From Stutzerimonas decontaminans (GTDB taxonomy: Bacteria; Pseudomonadota; Gammaproteobacteria; Pseudomonadales; Pseudomonadaceae): a stretch of DNA of 64,000 nt. Under the pieces are notes generated by a model. That model was not told the DNA's origin. It searched no databases and saw nothing but the letters and a program-made list of their open reading frames with translations. How positions within the stretch are numbered: the first letter of the stretch is position 1; every line of letters begins with the position of its first letter. The position numbers and the translations under genes are program-made. Below are positions 52,741-63,842 of the stretch, piece by piece. The stretch is from contig NZ_CP007509.1 in NCBI RefSeq assembly GCF_000661915.1, positions 2,745,501-2,809,500 on the forward strand, given 5' to 3'.

Positions 52741-52777
52741 GCGTCGGCCGGACTTTCGTCCGAAATCTCACAAAGGT

Positions 52778-52853
52778 TGGTGGCTGATGACGGGATCGAA
52801 CCGCCGACCCCCTGCGTGTGATGCAGGTGCTCTCCCAGCTGAGCTAATCAGCC
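52778..52853 (-). tRNA. tRNA-Val (CAC)
   Basis: This 76-nt gene has acceptor GGCTGAT with ATCAGCC, D arm GCTCAGCTGGGAGAGC, anticodon stem CCTGC/GCAGG with loop ATCACAC, T arm GGCGGTTCGATCCCGTC and an encoded CCA. The anticodon CAC at 52818-52820 reads the GTG codon only. It is the first tRNA of the leftward pair, 37 nt before tRNA-Asp. Confidence 0.94.
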
Positions 52854-52873
52854 GATCGCCTTGCGAGGCGCGC

Positions 52874-52902
52874 AATTTACTCACCCCCCTATGCTAAGTC
52901 AA
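52874..52902 (-). promoter_or_regulatory. sigma-70 promoter of the tRNA pair
   Basis: On the minus strand TTGACT (52897-52902) and TAAATT (52874-52879) are separated by exactly 17 bases, followed by a GC-rich GCGCGCC discriminator and the tRNA-Val start about 20 nt downstream. A GC-rich discriminator is typical of stringently controlled stable-RNA promoters. Confidence 0.82.
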
Positions 52903-53037
52903 CAACAGCATTGAATTTTTTTTAAGAAACTGTGGTCAACTGGTGCTGCCACGTCGCTTTGTAACCTTGCCGGCGCACTCTCGGTCTGCCAAGGCTGGCT
53001 GCAAATTAGCTGCGGCATCTTCGAAAGTGTTCTAAAA

Positions 53038-53754
53038 GTGCTGTATCGCCTGACAGAGGCTGCCCGCGAACAGGGAACCGAACAACAAAAGCGCCACGGA
53101 GTATTTCGCTTGCCACTGCCGGGAAAACTGCGCAATTACCGCCGCTACACCCCACTGATAATCAGCACCGTGCTTCTCTGCCTGTTCGCGTTCTATCTCG
53201 CGACGCAGATCGAGCAATGGATGACGCTGTCCCGCCCCCCTGCTCCGGCGGATATTTATGAGCAAGGCGGCGGGACCCCGGGCGGACCGGACATGCAGCG
53301 GTTGGAGATACTTTTCGGCTCGCCCGCCCCATCCGATACGGTCGCCCCCTCCGCAGCCGCCAGCGGGTTCACCCTGCGTGGCAGCTTCGTGCATGCAGAA
53401 CCGCAGCGCTCCAGCGCCATCGTCCAGGTCGACGGACAGCCACCTAGGCTTTACTGGCAGGGTGAGGAGCTGGCCAGTGGTGTCAGCCTGCACAAGGTCT
53501 ACCCTGATCGAGTCGAACTGTCGCGTAACGGCACCGTTGAGGTCCTGCATTTCCCGCAGACCCGCTCACCAAGCTACATTCCCGACGAACTGAGCGACAC
53601 GTCCTATCAGGACGAAGCACCCTATGCCGAGCCACCGAACGACGAAACGCAGCTGATGCAGCAACAGATGGACACCTTGCGCCAGCAGCTGGAAGACGCC
53701 GTCAACCAGCCCGATGCCACTCCCGCCAACGACCAGCCCATGGAAGACGATTGA
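53038..53754 (+). CDS. gspC: type II secretion system protein C (GspC/XcpP)
   Basis: This inner-membrane clamp protein connects the secretin to the assembly platform. The 238-residue protein has one membrane segment (about residues 38-58, TPLIISTVLLCLFAFYLATQI) and a homology region (FTLRGSFVHAEPQRSSAIVQV, ELASGVSLHKVYPDRVELSRNG). A C-terminal coiled coil (about residues 200-222) replaces a PDZ domain, as in Pseudomonas XcpP. The start is uncertain: GTG 53038 gives the longest form but has a poor ribosome site; a TTG at 53110 follows CGGAG. It is followed 3 nt later by gspD. Confidence 0.87.
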   Translation: MLYRLTEAAREQGTEQQKRHGVFRLPLPGKLRNYRRYTPLIISTVLLCLFAFYLATQIEQWMTLSRPPAPADIYEQGGGTPGGPDMQRLEILFGSPAPSDTVAPSAAASGFTLRGSFVHAEPQRSSAIVQVDGQPPRLYWQGEELASGVSLHKVYPDRVELSRNGTVEVLHFPQTRSPSYIPDELSDTSYQDEAPYAEPPNDETQLMQQQMDTLRQQLEDAVNQPDATPANDQPMEDD

Positions 53755-53757
53755 CCG

Positions 53758-55692
53758 ATGCCGAAGCCTTTTTCGCGCCCGTTGCTTGCCCTACTCGCCA
53801 CCAGCCTGCTGGCCGCCCCCCTCCCATTGCTTGCCGCCGAGCCTGGTATCGAGCCAAGCAATACCCGACAGGATGGCTGGACCATCAACCTGAAGGATGC
53901 GGATATCCGCGCCTTCATCGATCAGGTTAGCCAACTTAGCGGCCAGACTTTTATCGTCGACCCGCGTGTGAAGGGTCAAGTCAGCGTGGTTTCTAACGCC
54001 ACGCTGTCGCTGAGCGAGGTGTATCAGCTGTTTCTTTCGGTCATGGCCACGCATGGCTTCAGCGTACTAACCCAGGGCGACGTGGCTCGCGTTGTGCCGA
54101 ACGCCGAAGCCAAAGCCGAGGCAGGCGGCGGCCCGTCCGGCGGTGACCAGCTGGAAACTCGAGTGATTCAGGTACAGCACACGTCCGCCGCGGAACTGAT
54201 ACCGCTGATCCGTCCGCTGGTGCCGCAGTTCGGTCATCTCGCCGCCGTCTCGTCTGCCAACGCACTGATCATCAGCGACCGCAGCGCCAACATCGCCCGC
54301 ATTCAGGATCTGGTGCGCCAACTCGATCGAGCCGAAAGCAACGATTACGCTGTGCTCAACCTGCAACATGGCTGGGCTGTGGATATCGCCGAGGTGCTAC
54401 GCAACTCACTGATGCGCGGTGAAGCGAAAACCACTGCCGGCGTACAGATCATCGCCGACTCGCGCACCAACCGACTGATCTTCATCGGTCCCAGCGAAGC
54501 CCGTGGCAAGCTGGCCTCGCTGGCGCAGACCCTCGACACGCCGACCACGCGCTCGGCCAACACACGCGTCATCCGCCTACGACACAACGATGCGAAATCG
54601 CTAGCCGAAACCCTCGGCGACATTTCCGAAGGGCTGAAGAATCCCGAAAGCGGCGAAACCGCGACAACCCGACCACAAAACATCCTGATCCGTGCCGACG
54701 AAAGCCTGAATGCCCTGGTACTGCTCGCCGACCCGGAGCTGATCGGCACCATGGAAAGCATCGTCCGGCAGCTGGATGTACCTCGGGCCCAGGTGATGGT
54801 CGAGGCCGCAATCGTCGAGGTATCAGGCGACATCACTGACGCTCTCGGCGTGCAGTGGGCGGTGGACGCACGCGGCAGCACTGGCGGCGCCGGCGGCATC
54901 AGCTTCGGCAACACCGGTATTTCGGTAGGCAGCGTGCTCAACGCGATCAACGAGAACGAAATCCCCGATAACCTGCCCGATGGCGCGATCATCGGCGTCG
55001 GCACCCGCAGCTTTGGCGCGCTGATTACCGCACTGTCCTCCAACAGCAAGAGCAATCTGTTGTCCACGCCAAGCTTGCTGACGCTGGACAATCAGGAAGC
55101 GGAAATTCTCGTCGGGCAGAACGTGCCGTTCCAGACCGGCTCCTACACCACCGATGCAGCCGGAGCGAACAACCCGTTCACCACCATCGAGCGCCAGGAC
55201 ATCGGCGTCACGCTCAAGGTAACCCCGCATATCAACGAGGGCGCGACACTGCGCCTGCAGATCGAGCAGGAAATCTCCTCAATTGCACCCAGCGCCAGCC
55301 TGACGGCGCAGGCAGTGGATCTGGTGACCAACAAGCGCGCCATCAAGAGCACCATCCTTGCCGAGGATGGCCAGGTCATCGTGCTCGGCGGCCTGATTCA
55401 GGACGACGTCACCCGCACCAACGCCAAGGTGCCGCTGCTCGGAGACATTCCATTCCTGGGCGCACTGTTCCGCTCGACGCAGGAGACCCACATCAAACGC
55501 AACCTGATGGTATTTCTGCGACCCACGGTCATTCGCGACCGGGCCGGTCTGGCGGCTCTTTCCGGGAAGAAATATAGCGATATACGGGTTATCGAAACGG
55601 ACTCAGCCAGCCCCAGCATCCTGCCGGCGAATCCTGCGCAACTGTTCGACGGACGGGGCGAACCCGCACCGGCGATCGATCTGCGTCAGTAA
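53758..55692 (+). CDS. gspD: type II secretion system secretin (GspD/XcpQ)
   Basis: This outer-membrane secretin pore is 644 residues long. A signal peptide (LLALLATSLLAAPLPLLAAE) precedes the N0 domain (WTINLKDADIRAFIDQVSQL), N1-N3 repeats and the secretin core with VEAAIVEVSGDITDALGVQW, NVPFQTGSYTT and GGLIQDDVTRTNAKVPLLGD. A C-terminal tail may bind a pilotin. It pairs with gspC but no other secretion genes are adjacent. A strong hairpin follows the stop. Confidence 0.94.
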   Translation: MPKPFSRPLLALLATSLLAAPLPLLAAEPGIEPSNTRQDGWTINLKDADIRAFIDQVSQLSGQTFIVDPRVKGQVSVVSNATLSLSEVYQLFLSVMATHGFSVLTQGDVARVVPNAEAKAEAGGGPSGGDQLETRVIQVQHTSAAELIPLIRPLVPQFGHLAAVSSANALIISDRSANIARIQDLVRQLDRAESNDYAVLNLQHGWAVDIAEVLRNSLMRGEAKTTAGVQIIADSRTNRLIFIGPSEARGKLASLAQTLDTPTTRSANTRVIRLRHNDAKSLAETLGDISEGLKNPESGETATTRPQNILIRADESLNALVLLADPELIGTMESIVRQLDVPRAQVMVEAAIVEVSGDITDALGVQWAVDARGSTGGAGGISFGNTGISVGSVLNAINENEIPDNLPDGAIIGVGTRSFGALITALSSNSKSNLLSTPSLLTLDNQEAEILVGQNVPFQTGSYTTDAAGANNPFTTIERQDIGVTLKVTPHINEGATLRLQIEQEISSIAPSASLTAQAVDLVTNKRAIKSTILAEDGQVIVLGGLIQDDVTRTNAKVPLLGDIPFLGALFRSTQETHIKRNLMVFLRPTVIRDRAGLAALSGKKYSDIRVIETDSASPSILPANPAQLFDGRGEPAPAIDLRQ

Positions 55693-55715
55693 AGATCAGG
55701 ACCAAACCGCTTCGC

Positions 55716-55742
55716 GCCCAGACCTGCTTACGCAGGCTGGGC
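55716..55742. terminator. hairpin between convergent gspD and metZ
   Basis: GCCCAG 55716-55721 and CCTGC 55723-55727 pair with GCAGG 55732-55736 and CTGGGC 55737-55742, giving 11 bp with one bulged base and a 4-nt loop. There is no T run on either side. Its place between two convergent stop codons suggests bidirectional termination. Confidence 0.7.
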
Positions 55743-55764
55743 CACGGAATGCTGTATACGCAAC

Positions 55765-56976
55765 TTAGAGCGCGGCGAGACCGCGAGCTAGATCGGCCTT
55801 GAGGTCAACGACGTCTTCCAGACCGACCGCTACCCGAATCAGGCTGTCCGAGATGCCTGCGGTCGCACGATCCTCGGCCGACAACCGACCATGTGTGGTC
55901 GAGCCAGGATGGGTGATGGTGGTCTTACTGTCGCCCAAATTGGCCGTGATCGAGATCAGTCGAGTCGCATCGATGAAGCGCCATGCGGCCTCCTTGCCTC
56001 CGGCAACCTCGAAGCTCACCACCGCACCAAACCCCTTCTGCTGACGCTTCGCCAGCTCGTGCTGTGGATGGCTGGACAAACCCGCATAGTAGACGCGCTC
56101 GATACCGGGCTGCTGCTCAAGCCATGCAGCAAGTTCCTGAGCGCTGGTGCAGTGCGCTTGCATGCGCAGCCGCAGCGTTTCCAGCCCCTTGAGGAATACC
56201 CAGGCGTTGAACGGACTGAGCGTCGGCCCGGCAGTACGCAGGAACCCGACCACCTCCTTCATTTGTTCGCTACGACCGGCAACGACACCACCCAAACAGC
56301 GGCCCTGACCGTCGATGTACTTCGTCGCGGAATGAATGACGATATCGGCACCCAGTGCCAGCGGTTGCTGCAACACCGGCGTGCAGAAGCAGTTATCGAC
56401 CGCCAGCATCGCCCCCTTGGCATGACAGAGTTGCGCCAGCGCGGCGATATCCACCAACTCGGCCAGCGGGTTGGATGGCGACTCGACGAACACCAGCTTG
56501 GTGTTCTCCTTGAACACCGATTCCCAGGCGGAAAGATCGGTCAGCGGGACGTAGTCAACCTGCACCCCGAAGCGCTTGAAGTACTTCTCGAACAGCGAAA
56601 CGGTGGCGCCGAATACACTGCGCGACACCAGCACATGATCACCGGCCGAACAGAGACTCATGACGGTAGCGAGAATGGCCGCCATGCCGGACGCCGTAGC
56701 AACCGCCTGTTCAGCGCCTTCCAGCGCCGCCATACGCTCTTCGAAAGCCCGCACGGTCGGGTTGGTGTAACGCGAATAGACATTACCCGGTACATCACCC
56801 GCAAAGCGGGCCGCAGCATCGGCAGCACTGCGGAACACATAACTGGAGGTGAAGAACAGCGGCTCACCGTGCTCGCCCTCCGGCGTGCGTCGTTGCCCGG
56901 CGCGCACCGCCAGAGTGTCGAGCCCGACACCCTGTAGATCGCTGTCCAGACGGCCAGCTTGCCATTCAGTCGTCAT
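55765..56976 (-). CDS. metZ: O-succinylhomoserine sulfhydrylase
   Basis: This PLP enzyme makes homocysteine directly from O-succinylhomoserine and sulfide in methionine synthesis. The 403-residue protein is of the gamma family: SRYTNPTVRAFEERMAALEG, the lysine-containing HSATKYIDGQGR (PLP lysine), and NLGDSKTTITHPGSTTHG near the C-terminus. The order metZ next to purF is conserved in Pseudomonas and supports MetZ over MetB. It is transcribed leftwards, 44 nt after purF. Confidence 0.94.
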   Translation of the reverse strand: MTTEWQAGRLDSDLQGVGLDTLAVRAGQRRTPEGEHGEPLFFTSSYVFRSAADAAARFAGDVPGNVYSRYTNPTVRAFEERMAALEGAEQAVATASGMAAILATVMSLCSAGDHVLVSRSVFGATVSLFEKYFKRFGVQVDYVPLTDLSAWESVFKENTKLVFVESPSNPLAELVDIAALAQLCHAKGAMLAVDNCFCTPVLQQPLALGADIVIHSATKYIDGQGRCLGGVVAGRSEQMKEVVGFLRTAGPTLSPFNAWVFLKGLETLRLRMQAHCTSAQELAAWLEQQPGIERVYYAGLSSHPQHELAKRQQKGFGAVVSFEVAGGKEAAWRFIDATRLISITANLGDSKTTITHPGSTTHGRLSAEDRATAGISDSLIRVAVGLEDVVDLKADLARGLAAL

Positions 56977-57020
56977 AGCTATACCTCAGCCCGGGCAGCC
57001 GAGGCCGCCACTGGCATGAA

Positions 57021-58526
<1,506 letters not shown>

Positions 58527-58613
58527 GCAAGGAACCTCTCAGTTATTACAGGCAGACCGGATACGACGGCAGGCCGGGCATCCGTGAAAAAAGAGTCAAC
58601 CGGGCGGGTTGAG

Positions 58614-59108
58614 CTAACCGGCAAACCACTGGCCACTGAACCCGAGAATGAGATTCTTCGACCAGTCAGCGATCAATAGAAAGTGCGGCAATAGTTCAGA
58701 CTCGCGCCACCAGAGGTCCTGCTCGACCGGCGCCAGGCTCAGCAAGCCTGCCAAAACCACTACCAACAGCCCGCCACGCGCCGCACCGAAGACCATACCG
58801 AGGAACCGGTCGGTACCGGACAAACCCGTCACTCTGATCAGTTCACCGATCAGAAAATTCACCAGGGCCCCAACTAGCAAGGTGGCCACGAACAGCAATG
58901 CGCAGGCGGCGATGACTTGCGCCGACGGCGTGCTGATGTATTCCGCGAGATGGTGGGACAGCGCACCACCAAACATCCATGCGACCACGCCGGCGATGAT
59001 CCAGGTAACCAGCGAAAGCGCTTCCTTGACGAAGCCGCGCTTCAAGCTGATCAGGCTCGATACTGCAATAACGGCGATGATGGCCCAATCGACCCAGGTG
59101 AATGCCAC
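58614..59108 (-). CDS. cvpA: CvpA-family membrane protein
   Basis: This 164-residue inner-membrane protein has four hydrophobic segments and starts VAFTWVDWAIIAVIAVSSLI, followed by SLKRGFVKEALSLVTWIIA, the CvpA signature. It is required for colicin V export in E. coli, and its gene accompanies purF widely. The start is taken as GTG 59108; ATG 59141 would add 11 residues (MRRLFPFAEDI) and is possible. Its biochemical role is not settled. Confidence 0.9.
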   Translation of the reverse strand: MAFTWVDWAIIAVIAVSSLISLKRGFVKEALSLVTWIIAGVVAWMFGGALSHHLAEYISTPSAQVIAACALLFVATLLVGALVNFLIGELIRVTGLSGTDRFLGMVFGAARGGLLVVVLAGLLSLAPVEQDLWWRESELLPHFLLIADWSKNLILGFSGQWFAG

Positions 59109-59239
59109 GATGTCTTCTGCAAAGGGGAAAAGGCGGCGCATTTTAGCAGAGCGCGAGCGCCAGGGGTACGCGCCGGTTACCCGGCGATGGGAGGACAACC
59201 GCGGCTGGTGGTCCGCTACCTGACCAGCCGCTCAGCGAA

Positions 59240-59872
59240 TCAGCTGCCTTCCGGCTTGAAGCGCACGACGAAGCCATCGAGCTTCTGCTGGCGCTGCAAC
59301 ACGTCGCGAAGCCTGTTTGCTTCACTGCGCTCCACCAGCGGTCCAACGAAAACCCGATTCATGCCGTCTGCGGTGCGGATGTAGGCGTTGTAACCCTGGG
59401 AGCGCAGCGTCTGCTGGAGACTCTCGGCGCTGGCACGATTGGACAGGCTGGCCAGCTGGACGGCCCAACTGACTGGCAAATTGTTGTTATCCAAGCGTGT
59501 CTCAGCTGTCGGTGACTGCGGTTGCGCAGCAGGCGCTGTAGGGGCAGGAGCTGGCTCGATCGGAGCTACAGGCTCGCTCGGTGCGGGATCTCGCTCGGCG
59601 ACCGCAGGAGCCGTAGCTGGCTCAGCGCCCTCTTCAATGATCTCAAACCCTTCCGGCACGGAGCCTGGCTCCTGCTCCGGTTCGGGCACATCGACCGACT
59701 GCATCTCGATTTCGGCAACCACCGGTGCTGCGGGAATGGTGGGCGCATCGACGGTGACGTGGCGCAGGTCGTCTTCCCGATTGAACAGCATCGGAACAAA
59801 AATCACCGCCAGCGCGATCAGCACCAATGCGCCAACCATGCGTTGCAGCAGTCCCTTATCGAGCATCGCCAT
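59240..59872 (-). CDS. SPOR-domain protein (DedD-like)
   Basis: This 210-residue membrane-anchored periplasmic protein resembles the cell-division factor DedD. It has one membrane segment near the N-terminus (about residues 11-27, MVGALVLIALAVIFVPM), a Pro/Ala/Glu-rich linker and a C-terminal SPOR domain that binds denuded peptidoglycan (WAVQLASLSNRASAESLQQT, FVGPLVER). The start ATG 59872 has GAGGAA upstream and overlaps the end of folC by 17 nt. The gene order folC-dedD-cvpA-purF is conserved. Confidence 0.88.
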   Translation of the reverse strand: MAMLDKGLLQRMVGALVLIALAVIFVPMLFNREDDLRHVTVDAPTIPAAPVVAEIEMQSVDVPEPEQEPGSVPEGFEIIEEGAEPATAPAVAERDPAPSEPVAPIEPAPAPTAPAAQPQSPTAETRLDNNNLPVSWAVQLASLSNRASAESLQQTLRSQGYNAYIRTADGMNRVFVGPLVERSEANRLRDVLQRQQKLDGFVVRFKPEGS

Positions 59873-61160
59873 CGCCACTTTCCTCCGCCTGTTGTTCCAG
59901 CCATTCAAGCGCTGCAGCCACGCAATAGAACGATCCGAACACCAATACTTCGTCATCGGGTTCAGCCTTGGCGCACTGAGCGTCGAGCGCCTGCTCGATG
60001 CTCGCATACTCGCTGACCGGCGCTCCTCGCTCAAGCAGCGCGGCGGACAACTGTGTAGCTGATTGCGTACGGGGTGTAGGCAGCGGGGCAACCGCCCAGT
60101 CAGCGATAGAGGTCCGCAACGCGTCAAGCACGCCATCGAGATCCTTGTCTGCCAGCAATCCGAATACGGCCAGTCGCCGACCGCCGATCGGTCGCTGCTC
60201 GATGCGTCGAGCGAGATAACTGGCCGCATGCGGGTTGTGGCCGACGTCCAGCAGCAGCGACACCTTGCGGCCACGCCAGCTGATCTGCCGACTATCGAGA
60301 CGGCCCGTCACGCGGGTCTGCTGGAGCGCAGTTGACAAAATCACCGAGTCCCACGGCAAACCCAGCGAAGCATAAGCCTGCAGGGCCAATGCAGCGTTCT
60401 CTACCGGCAGGGACAACAACGGCAGCCCGTGCAACTCCAAAGGCTCGCCCGCTGGGCCGATTCCCCGCCAATGCCAAGCGAGGGGATCGACCGCAAGATC
60501 AAAATCGCGCCCGCGCAGCAACAGCGGCACCCTCAGCGATTTCGCCTGTTCGAGCAACGGTGCAGGAGCATCCAGATCACCACAGAGTGCCGACTTACCT
60601 GCACGCAGGATTCCGGCTTTTTCGTACGCAACGCTTTCGCGGGTATCTCCCAGCCAGTCGGCATGATCAAGGCCGATATTGGTAATCACGGCCAGGTCGG
60701 CATCGACAATGTTGACCGCATCGAGACGACCACCAAGGCCAACTTCTAGCACCGCAGCGTCGAGTTGGGCACGCTCGAACAACCAAAAGGCCGCGAGCGT
60801 ACCCATCTCGAAATAGGTCAGAGAAATGTCACCACGAGCCGCCTCGACTGCGGCAAATGCCTCGCACAGCTCCCGATCACTCGCCTGACAGCCGCTGAGC
60901 TGAACCCGCTCGTTGTAGCGCAGTAAGTGCGGGGAACTGTAGCTGCCGACCTTCAGCCCCTGACTTCTCAACAGCGAGACGATGAAGGCGCAGGTGGAAC
61001 CCTTGCCATTGGTTCCGGTAACAGTGACAACCAACGGCGCCGGCCGCGTCAGGCCAAGCCGAGCCGACACCGCCCGAACCCGATCCAGCCCCATATCAAT
61101 GGCAGACGGATGCAGTTGCTCCAGGTAGGCAAGCCAGTCGGCGAGGCTCCGGTCGGTCAT
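59856..61160 (-). CDS. folC: bifunctional folylpolyglutamate/dihydrofolate synthase
   Basis: This cytosolic enzyme adds glutamate to dihydropteroate and folates. The 434-residue Mur-ligase-type protein has the ATP loop [34 protein letters not shown] with the conserved metal glutamate, and [15 protein letters not shown] near the C-terminal domain. Its ATG overlaps the accD stop by 4 nt and its end overlaps the SPOR gene. Confidence 0.95.
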   Translation of the reverse strand: MTDRSLADWLAYLEQLHPSAIDMGLDRVRAVSARLGLTRPAPLVVTVTGTNGKGSTCAFIVSLLRSQGLKVGSYSSPHLLRYNERVQLSGCQASDRELCEAFAAVEAARGDISLTYFEMGTLAAFWLFERAQLDAAVLEVGLGGRLDAVNIVDADLAVITNIGLDHADWLGDTRESVAYEKAGILRAGKSALCGDLDAPAPLLEQAKSLRVPLLLRGRDFDLAVDPLAWHWRGIGPAGEPLELHGLPLLSLPVENAALALQAYASLGLPWDSVILSTALQQTRVTGRLDSRQISWRGRKVSLLLDVGHNPHAASYLARRIEQRPIGGRRLAVFGLLADKDLDGVLDALRTSIADWAVAPLPTPRTQSATQLSAALLERGAPVSEYASIEQALDAQCAKAEPDDEVLVFGSFYCVAAALEWLEQQAEESGDGDAR

Positions 61161-62050
61161 GCAGTGGCCGTTACCTGAGCGGGTTCGACAGGGCTTGGCA
61201 ATTTCTGCATCTGCGCCAAAAGACGCGACAGGCGTGCGCGCAGCTCCGAGCGAGGGATGATCAAGTCGATAGCGCCGTGATCCAACAGGAACTCGCTACG
61301 CTGGAAACCTTCCGGCAGTTTTTCCCGTACCGTCTGCTCGATCACGCGAGGACCAGCGAAGCCGATCAGGGCCTTCGGCTCTGCGACGATCACATCACCC
61401 AGCATGGCCAGACTGGCGGAGACGCCGCCGTAGACCGGGTCGGTAAGCACGGAGATGAACGGCAGCCCCTCTTCACGCATCCGTGCCAGCACAGCGGAGG
61501 TCTTGGCCATCTGCATCAGCGAAATCAAGGCCTCTTGCATCCGCGCGCCGCCGGAAGCGGAGAAACAGATCAGCGGGCAACGCTTTTCCAGAGCCACGTT
61601 GGCAGCACGAACGAAGCGCTCACCGACGATCGCCCCCATAGAGCCGCCCATGAAGGAAAACTCAAAAGCGCAGGCCACAACGGGAACGTTGACTACCTTA
61701 CCGCTCATCGCGACGAGAGCATCCTTTTCGCCGGTCTGCTTCTGCGCCGCAGACAAACGATCTTTGTACTTCTTGCTGTCACGGAACTTGAGGCGGTCAA
61801 CCGGCTCCAGTTCCGCGGCGATTTCCTCGCGGCCTTCGGCATCCAGGAAGATATCGAGCCGGGTACGGGCATCGATACGCATGTGGTGCTGGCATTTCGG
61901 ACAGACATCGAGGGTCTTTTCCAGCTCGGGACGATACAGAACCGCCTCACAGGACGGGCACTTGTGCCAGAGGCCTTCCGGGACCGAACTCTTCTGCGTC
62001 TCCGAGCGCATGATCGAAGGGATCAGTTTGTCTACCAGCCAGTTGCTCAT
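61157..62050 (-). CDS. accD: acetyl-CoA carboxylase carboxyltransferase beta subunit
   Basis: With AccA this subunit transfers the carboxyl group from biotin to acetyl-CoA for fatty acid synthesis. The 297-residue protein starts [17 protein letters not shown] and has the C4 zinc ribbon [20 protein letters not shown] plus PKCQ. The crotonase core includes [18 protein letters not shown] and [11 protein letters not shown]. The start is ATG 62050; the longer reading is not conserved. A 200-nt gap separates it from trpF. Confidence 0.96.
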   Translation of the reverse strand: MSNWLVDKLIPSIMRSETQKSSVPEGLWHKCPSCEAVLYRPELEKTLDVCPKCQHHMRIDARTRLDIFLDAEGREEIAAELEPVDRLKFRDSKKYKDRLSAAQKQTGEKDALVAMSGKVVNVPVVACAFEFSFMGGSMGAIVGERFVRAANVALEKRCPLICFSASGGARMQEALISLMQMAKTSAVLARMREEGLPFISVLTDPVYGGVSASLAMLGDVIVAEPKALIGFAGPRVIEQTVREKLPEGFQRSEFLLDHGAIDLIIPRSELRARLSRLLAQMQKLPSPVEPAQVTATA

Positions 62051-62265
62051 GCTCTTGTTCTCCAAAGCTTCAGTCCCGAGCGCACTCGCGCTGCGGGCAG
62101 ATTCATCGTTGCGACCGATGTACGCGGGCACTTTAGGTCGCGTGAGCGATGCGCCTATACCAGGCGCAGCCGCAAAACTCCGATTTCCACCACATGGGGA
62201 AATCCACAAACACTGTGCTGGTCTCACCAGCGACTCGTTACTGGACGGCCACGGCAGGCCGGGCG

Positions 62266-62889
62266 TCACATGGCCGAGCGAACGCTCCGAACGAAAGCCT
62301 GGACCTTGCTCGCATCCTTGATACCCTTGCTCGCTTCCACGCCACCGCTGACATCTACGGCGTACGGCCTAACCTGGGCAATGGCCTGCTGGACATTATC
62401 TATTGTCAGACCTCCCGCAAGAATCAACGGCTTGGCCAGCGTAGGCGGAATCAGCGACCAATCGAATCGTTCGCCCGTCCCGCCCGGCACGCCAGCGACA
62501 AATGTATCCAGGAGAATACCGCTGGCATTGGCGTAGCGAGCAATTTGGGCTGCAATGTCCTCATCGCCGCCAACTCGTAGCGCCTTGAACCAGGGGCGAC
62601 GGAAGCCTTCGCAATCCACTGGTGTCTCATCGCCATGGAATTGCAGAACATCCAGCGGAACAGCGTCGAGAATCTCATTGACTTCGCCCCGACTGGCGTT
62701 AACGAACAGGCCGACGGTAGTAACGAAAGGAGGCAGGGCCGCAACAATTTCGCGGGCCTGTTGCACGGTCACAGCGCGAGGACTCTTGGGGTAGAAAACC
62801 AAACCGATGGCATCAGCCCCTGCATGAGCGGCAACCAAAGCGTCTTCGACGCGAGTGATCCCGCATATCTTGCTGCGAACGACGGACAA
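62266..62889 (-). CDS. trpF: phosphoribosylanthranilate isomerase
   Basis: This TIM-barrel enzyme performs the third step of tryptophan synthesis from chorismate. The 207-residue protein has the catalytic cysteine in [11 protein letters not shown] and the aspartate in the C-terminal half ([19 protein letters not shown]), with AGGLTIDNV at the phosphate site. I start at TTG 62889 ([12 protein letters not shown]) behind AGGTAAG; TTG 62907 six codons earlier is an alternative. No ATG start is available. It lies between truA and accD. Confidence 0.93.
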   Translation of the reverse strand: MSVVRSKICGITRVEDALVAAHAGADAIGLVFYPKSPRAVTVQQAREIVAALPPFVTTVGLFVNASRGEVNEILDAVPLDVLQFHGDETPVDCEGFRRPWFKALRVGGDEDIAAQIARYANASGILLDTFVAGVPGGTGERFDWSLIPPTLAKPLILAGGLTIDNVQQAIAQVRPYAVDVSGGVEASKGIKDASKVQAFVRSVRSAM

Positions 62890-62979
62890 TGGTTGCTTAC
62901 CTATCAAAAGGGAAACCGGATGGTAACAAAAGACCTGCGACCTGCAAGCGAATAGGCCACGCCGCTTGCGCTAGCCCCA

Positions 62980-63840
62980 TCAGCGGCGAACGTCCGGCAA
63001 ACCCGAGAGGAAGTGCGGACCGAGATAGCGCTTAGGCAGGTCGAACTCTTCGGGATAATCGACCTCGATGAGATAAAGCCCGTACGGGTGCGCCGTCACT
63101 CCGCCCGTTCGGCGTACCCGCGACTGCAGCACTTCTGCCGCCCACTCTACCGGTCGCTCGCCAGCACCAATCGTCATGAGCACTCCGGCGAAGTTGCGCA
63201 CCATATGGTGCAGAAAGGCATTGGCTCGCACATCAATGACGATCAGCCGGCCATGCTCGAGAAGTTCCAGATGATGGATGGTTTTGATCGGCGACTTGGC
63301 CTGACATTGCCTGGCTCGGAAAGCACTGAAATCGTGAGTGCCGACAAATGCCGCGGCGGCAGCGCGCATACGCTCGATATCGAGCGGGCGATGGTTCCAG
63401 GTTACCTCTTCAGCCATATGCGCCGGACGGATCTGATCGTTGTAGATCACATAACGGTATCGGCGAGCCATGGCACTGAAGCGGGCATCGAAATGGCGCG
63501 GCATCTCTTTCGCCCAGGTAACGCTGATATCAGACGGTAAGTTCATGTTCGCGCCCATGACCCATGCATGCATGCTGCGCGAGACAGGCGTATCAAAATG
63601 AACCACCTGACCGCTGGCGTGCACCAGCGCATCGGTGCGTCCGGCACAGCTCAGGGTCACAGGCTGACCACCCGCGACTTTGCTCAGTGCGGTTTCGAGT
63701 GACTCTTGAATCGACGGCACACCTGCGCGCTGGCGCTGGAATCCGCGGTAGCGGGATCCCTTGTATTCGACGCCCAGAACGATCCTGGAAACGCCGACGG
63801 CAGCCATTTCGGCTGCCGTTTCGGGTACTGCTTGGGTCAT
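62980..63840 (-). CDS. truA: tRNA pseudouridine(38-40) synthase
   Basis: This enzyme modifies uridines 38-40 in the anticodon arm of many tRNAs. The 286-residue protein has the catalytic aspartate in SCAGRTDALVHA, with GVEYKGSRYRGFQRQ near the N-terminus and NAFLHHMVRNFAGVL in the second half. The first 18 residues are a non-conserved tail. It is 2 nt downstream of fimV and precedes trpF, the usual Pseudomonas order. Confidence 0.96.
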   Translation of the reverse strand: MTQAVPETAAEMAAVGVSRIVLGVEYKGSRYRGFQRQRAGVPSIQESLETALSKVAGGQPVTLSCAGRTDALVHASGQVVHFDTPVSRSMHAWVMGANMNLPSDISVTWAKEMPRHFDARFSAMARRYRYVIYNDQIRPAHMAEEVTWNHRPLDIERMRAAAAAFVGTHDFSAFRARQCQAKSPIKTIHHLELLEHGRLIVIDVRANAFLHHMVRNFAGVLMTIGAGERPVEWAAEVLQSRVRRTGGVTAHPYGLYLIEVDYPEEFDLPKRYLGPHFLSGLPDVRR

Positions 63841-63842
63841 GA

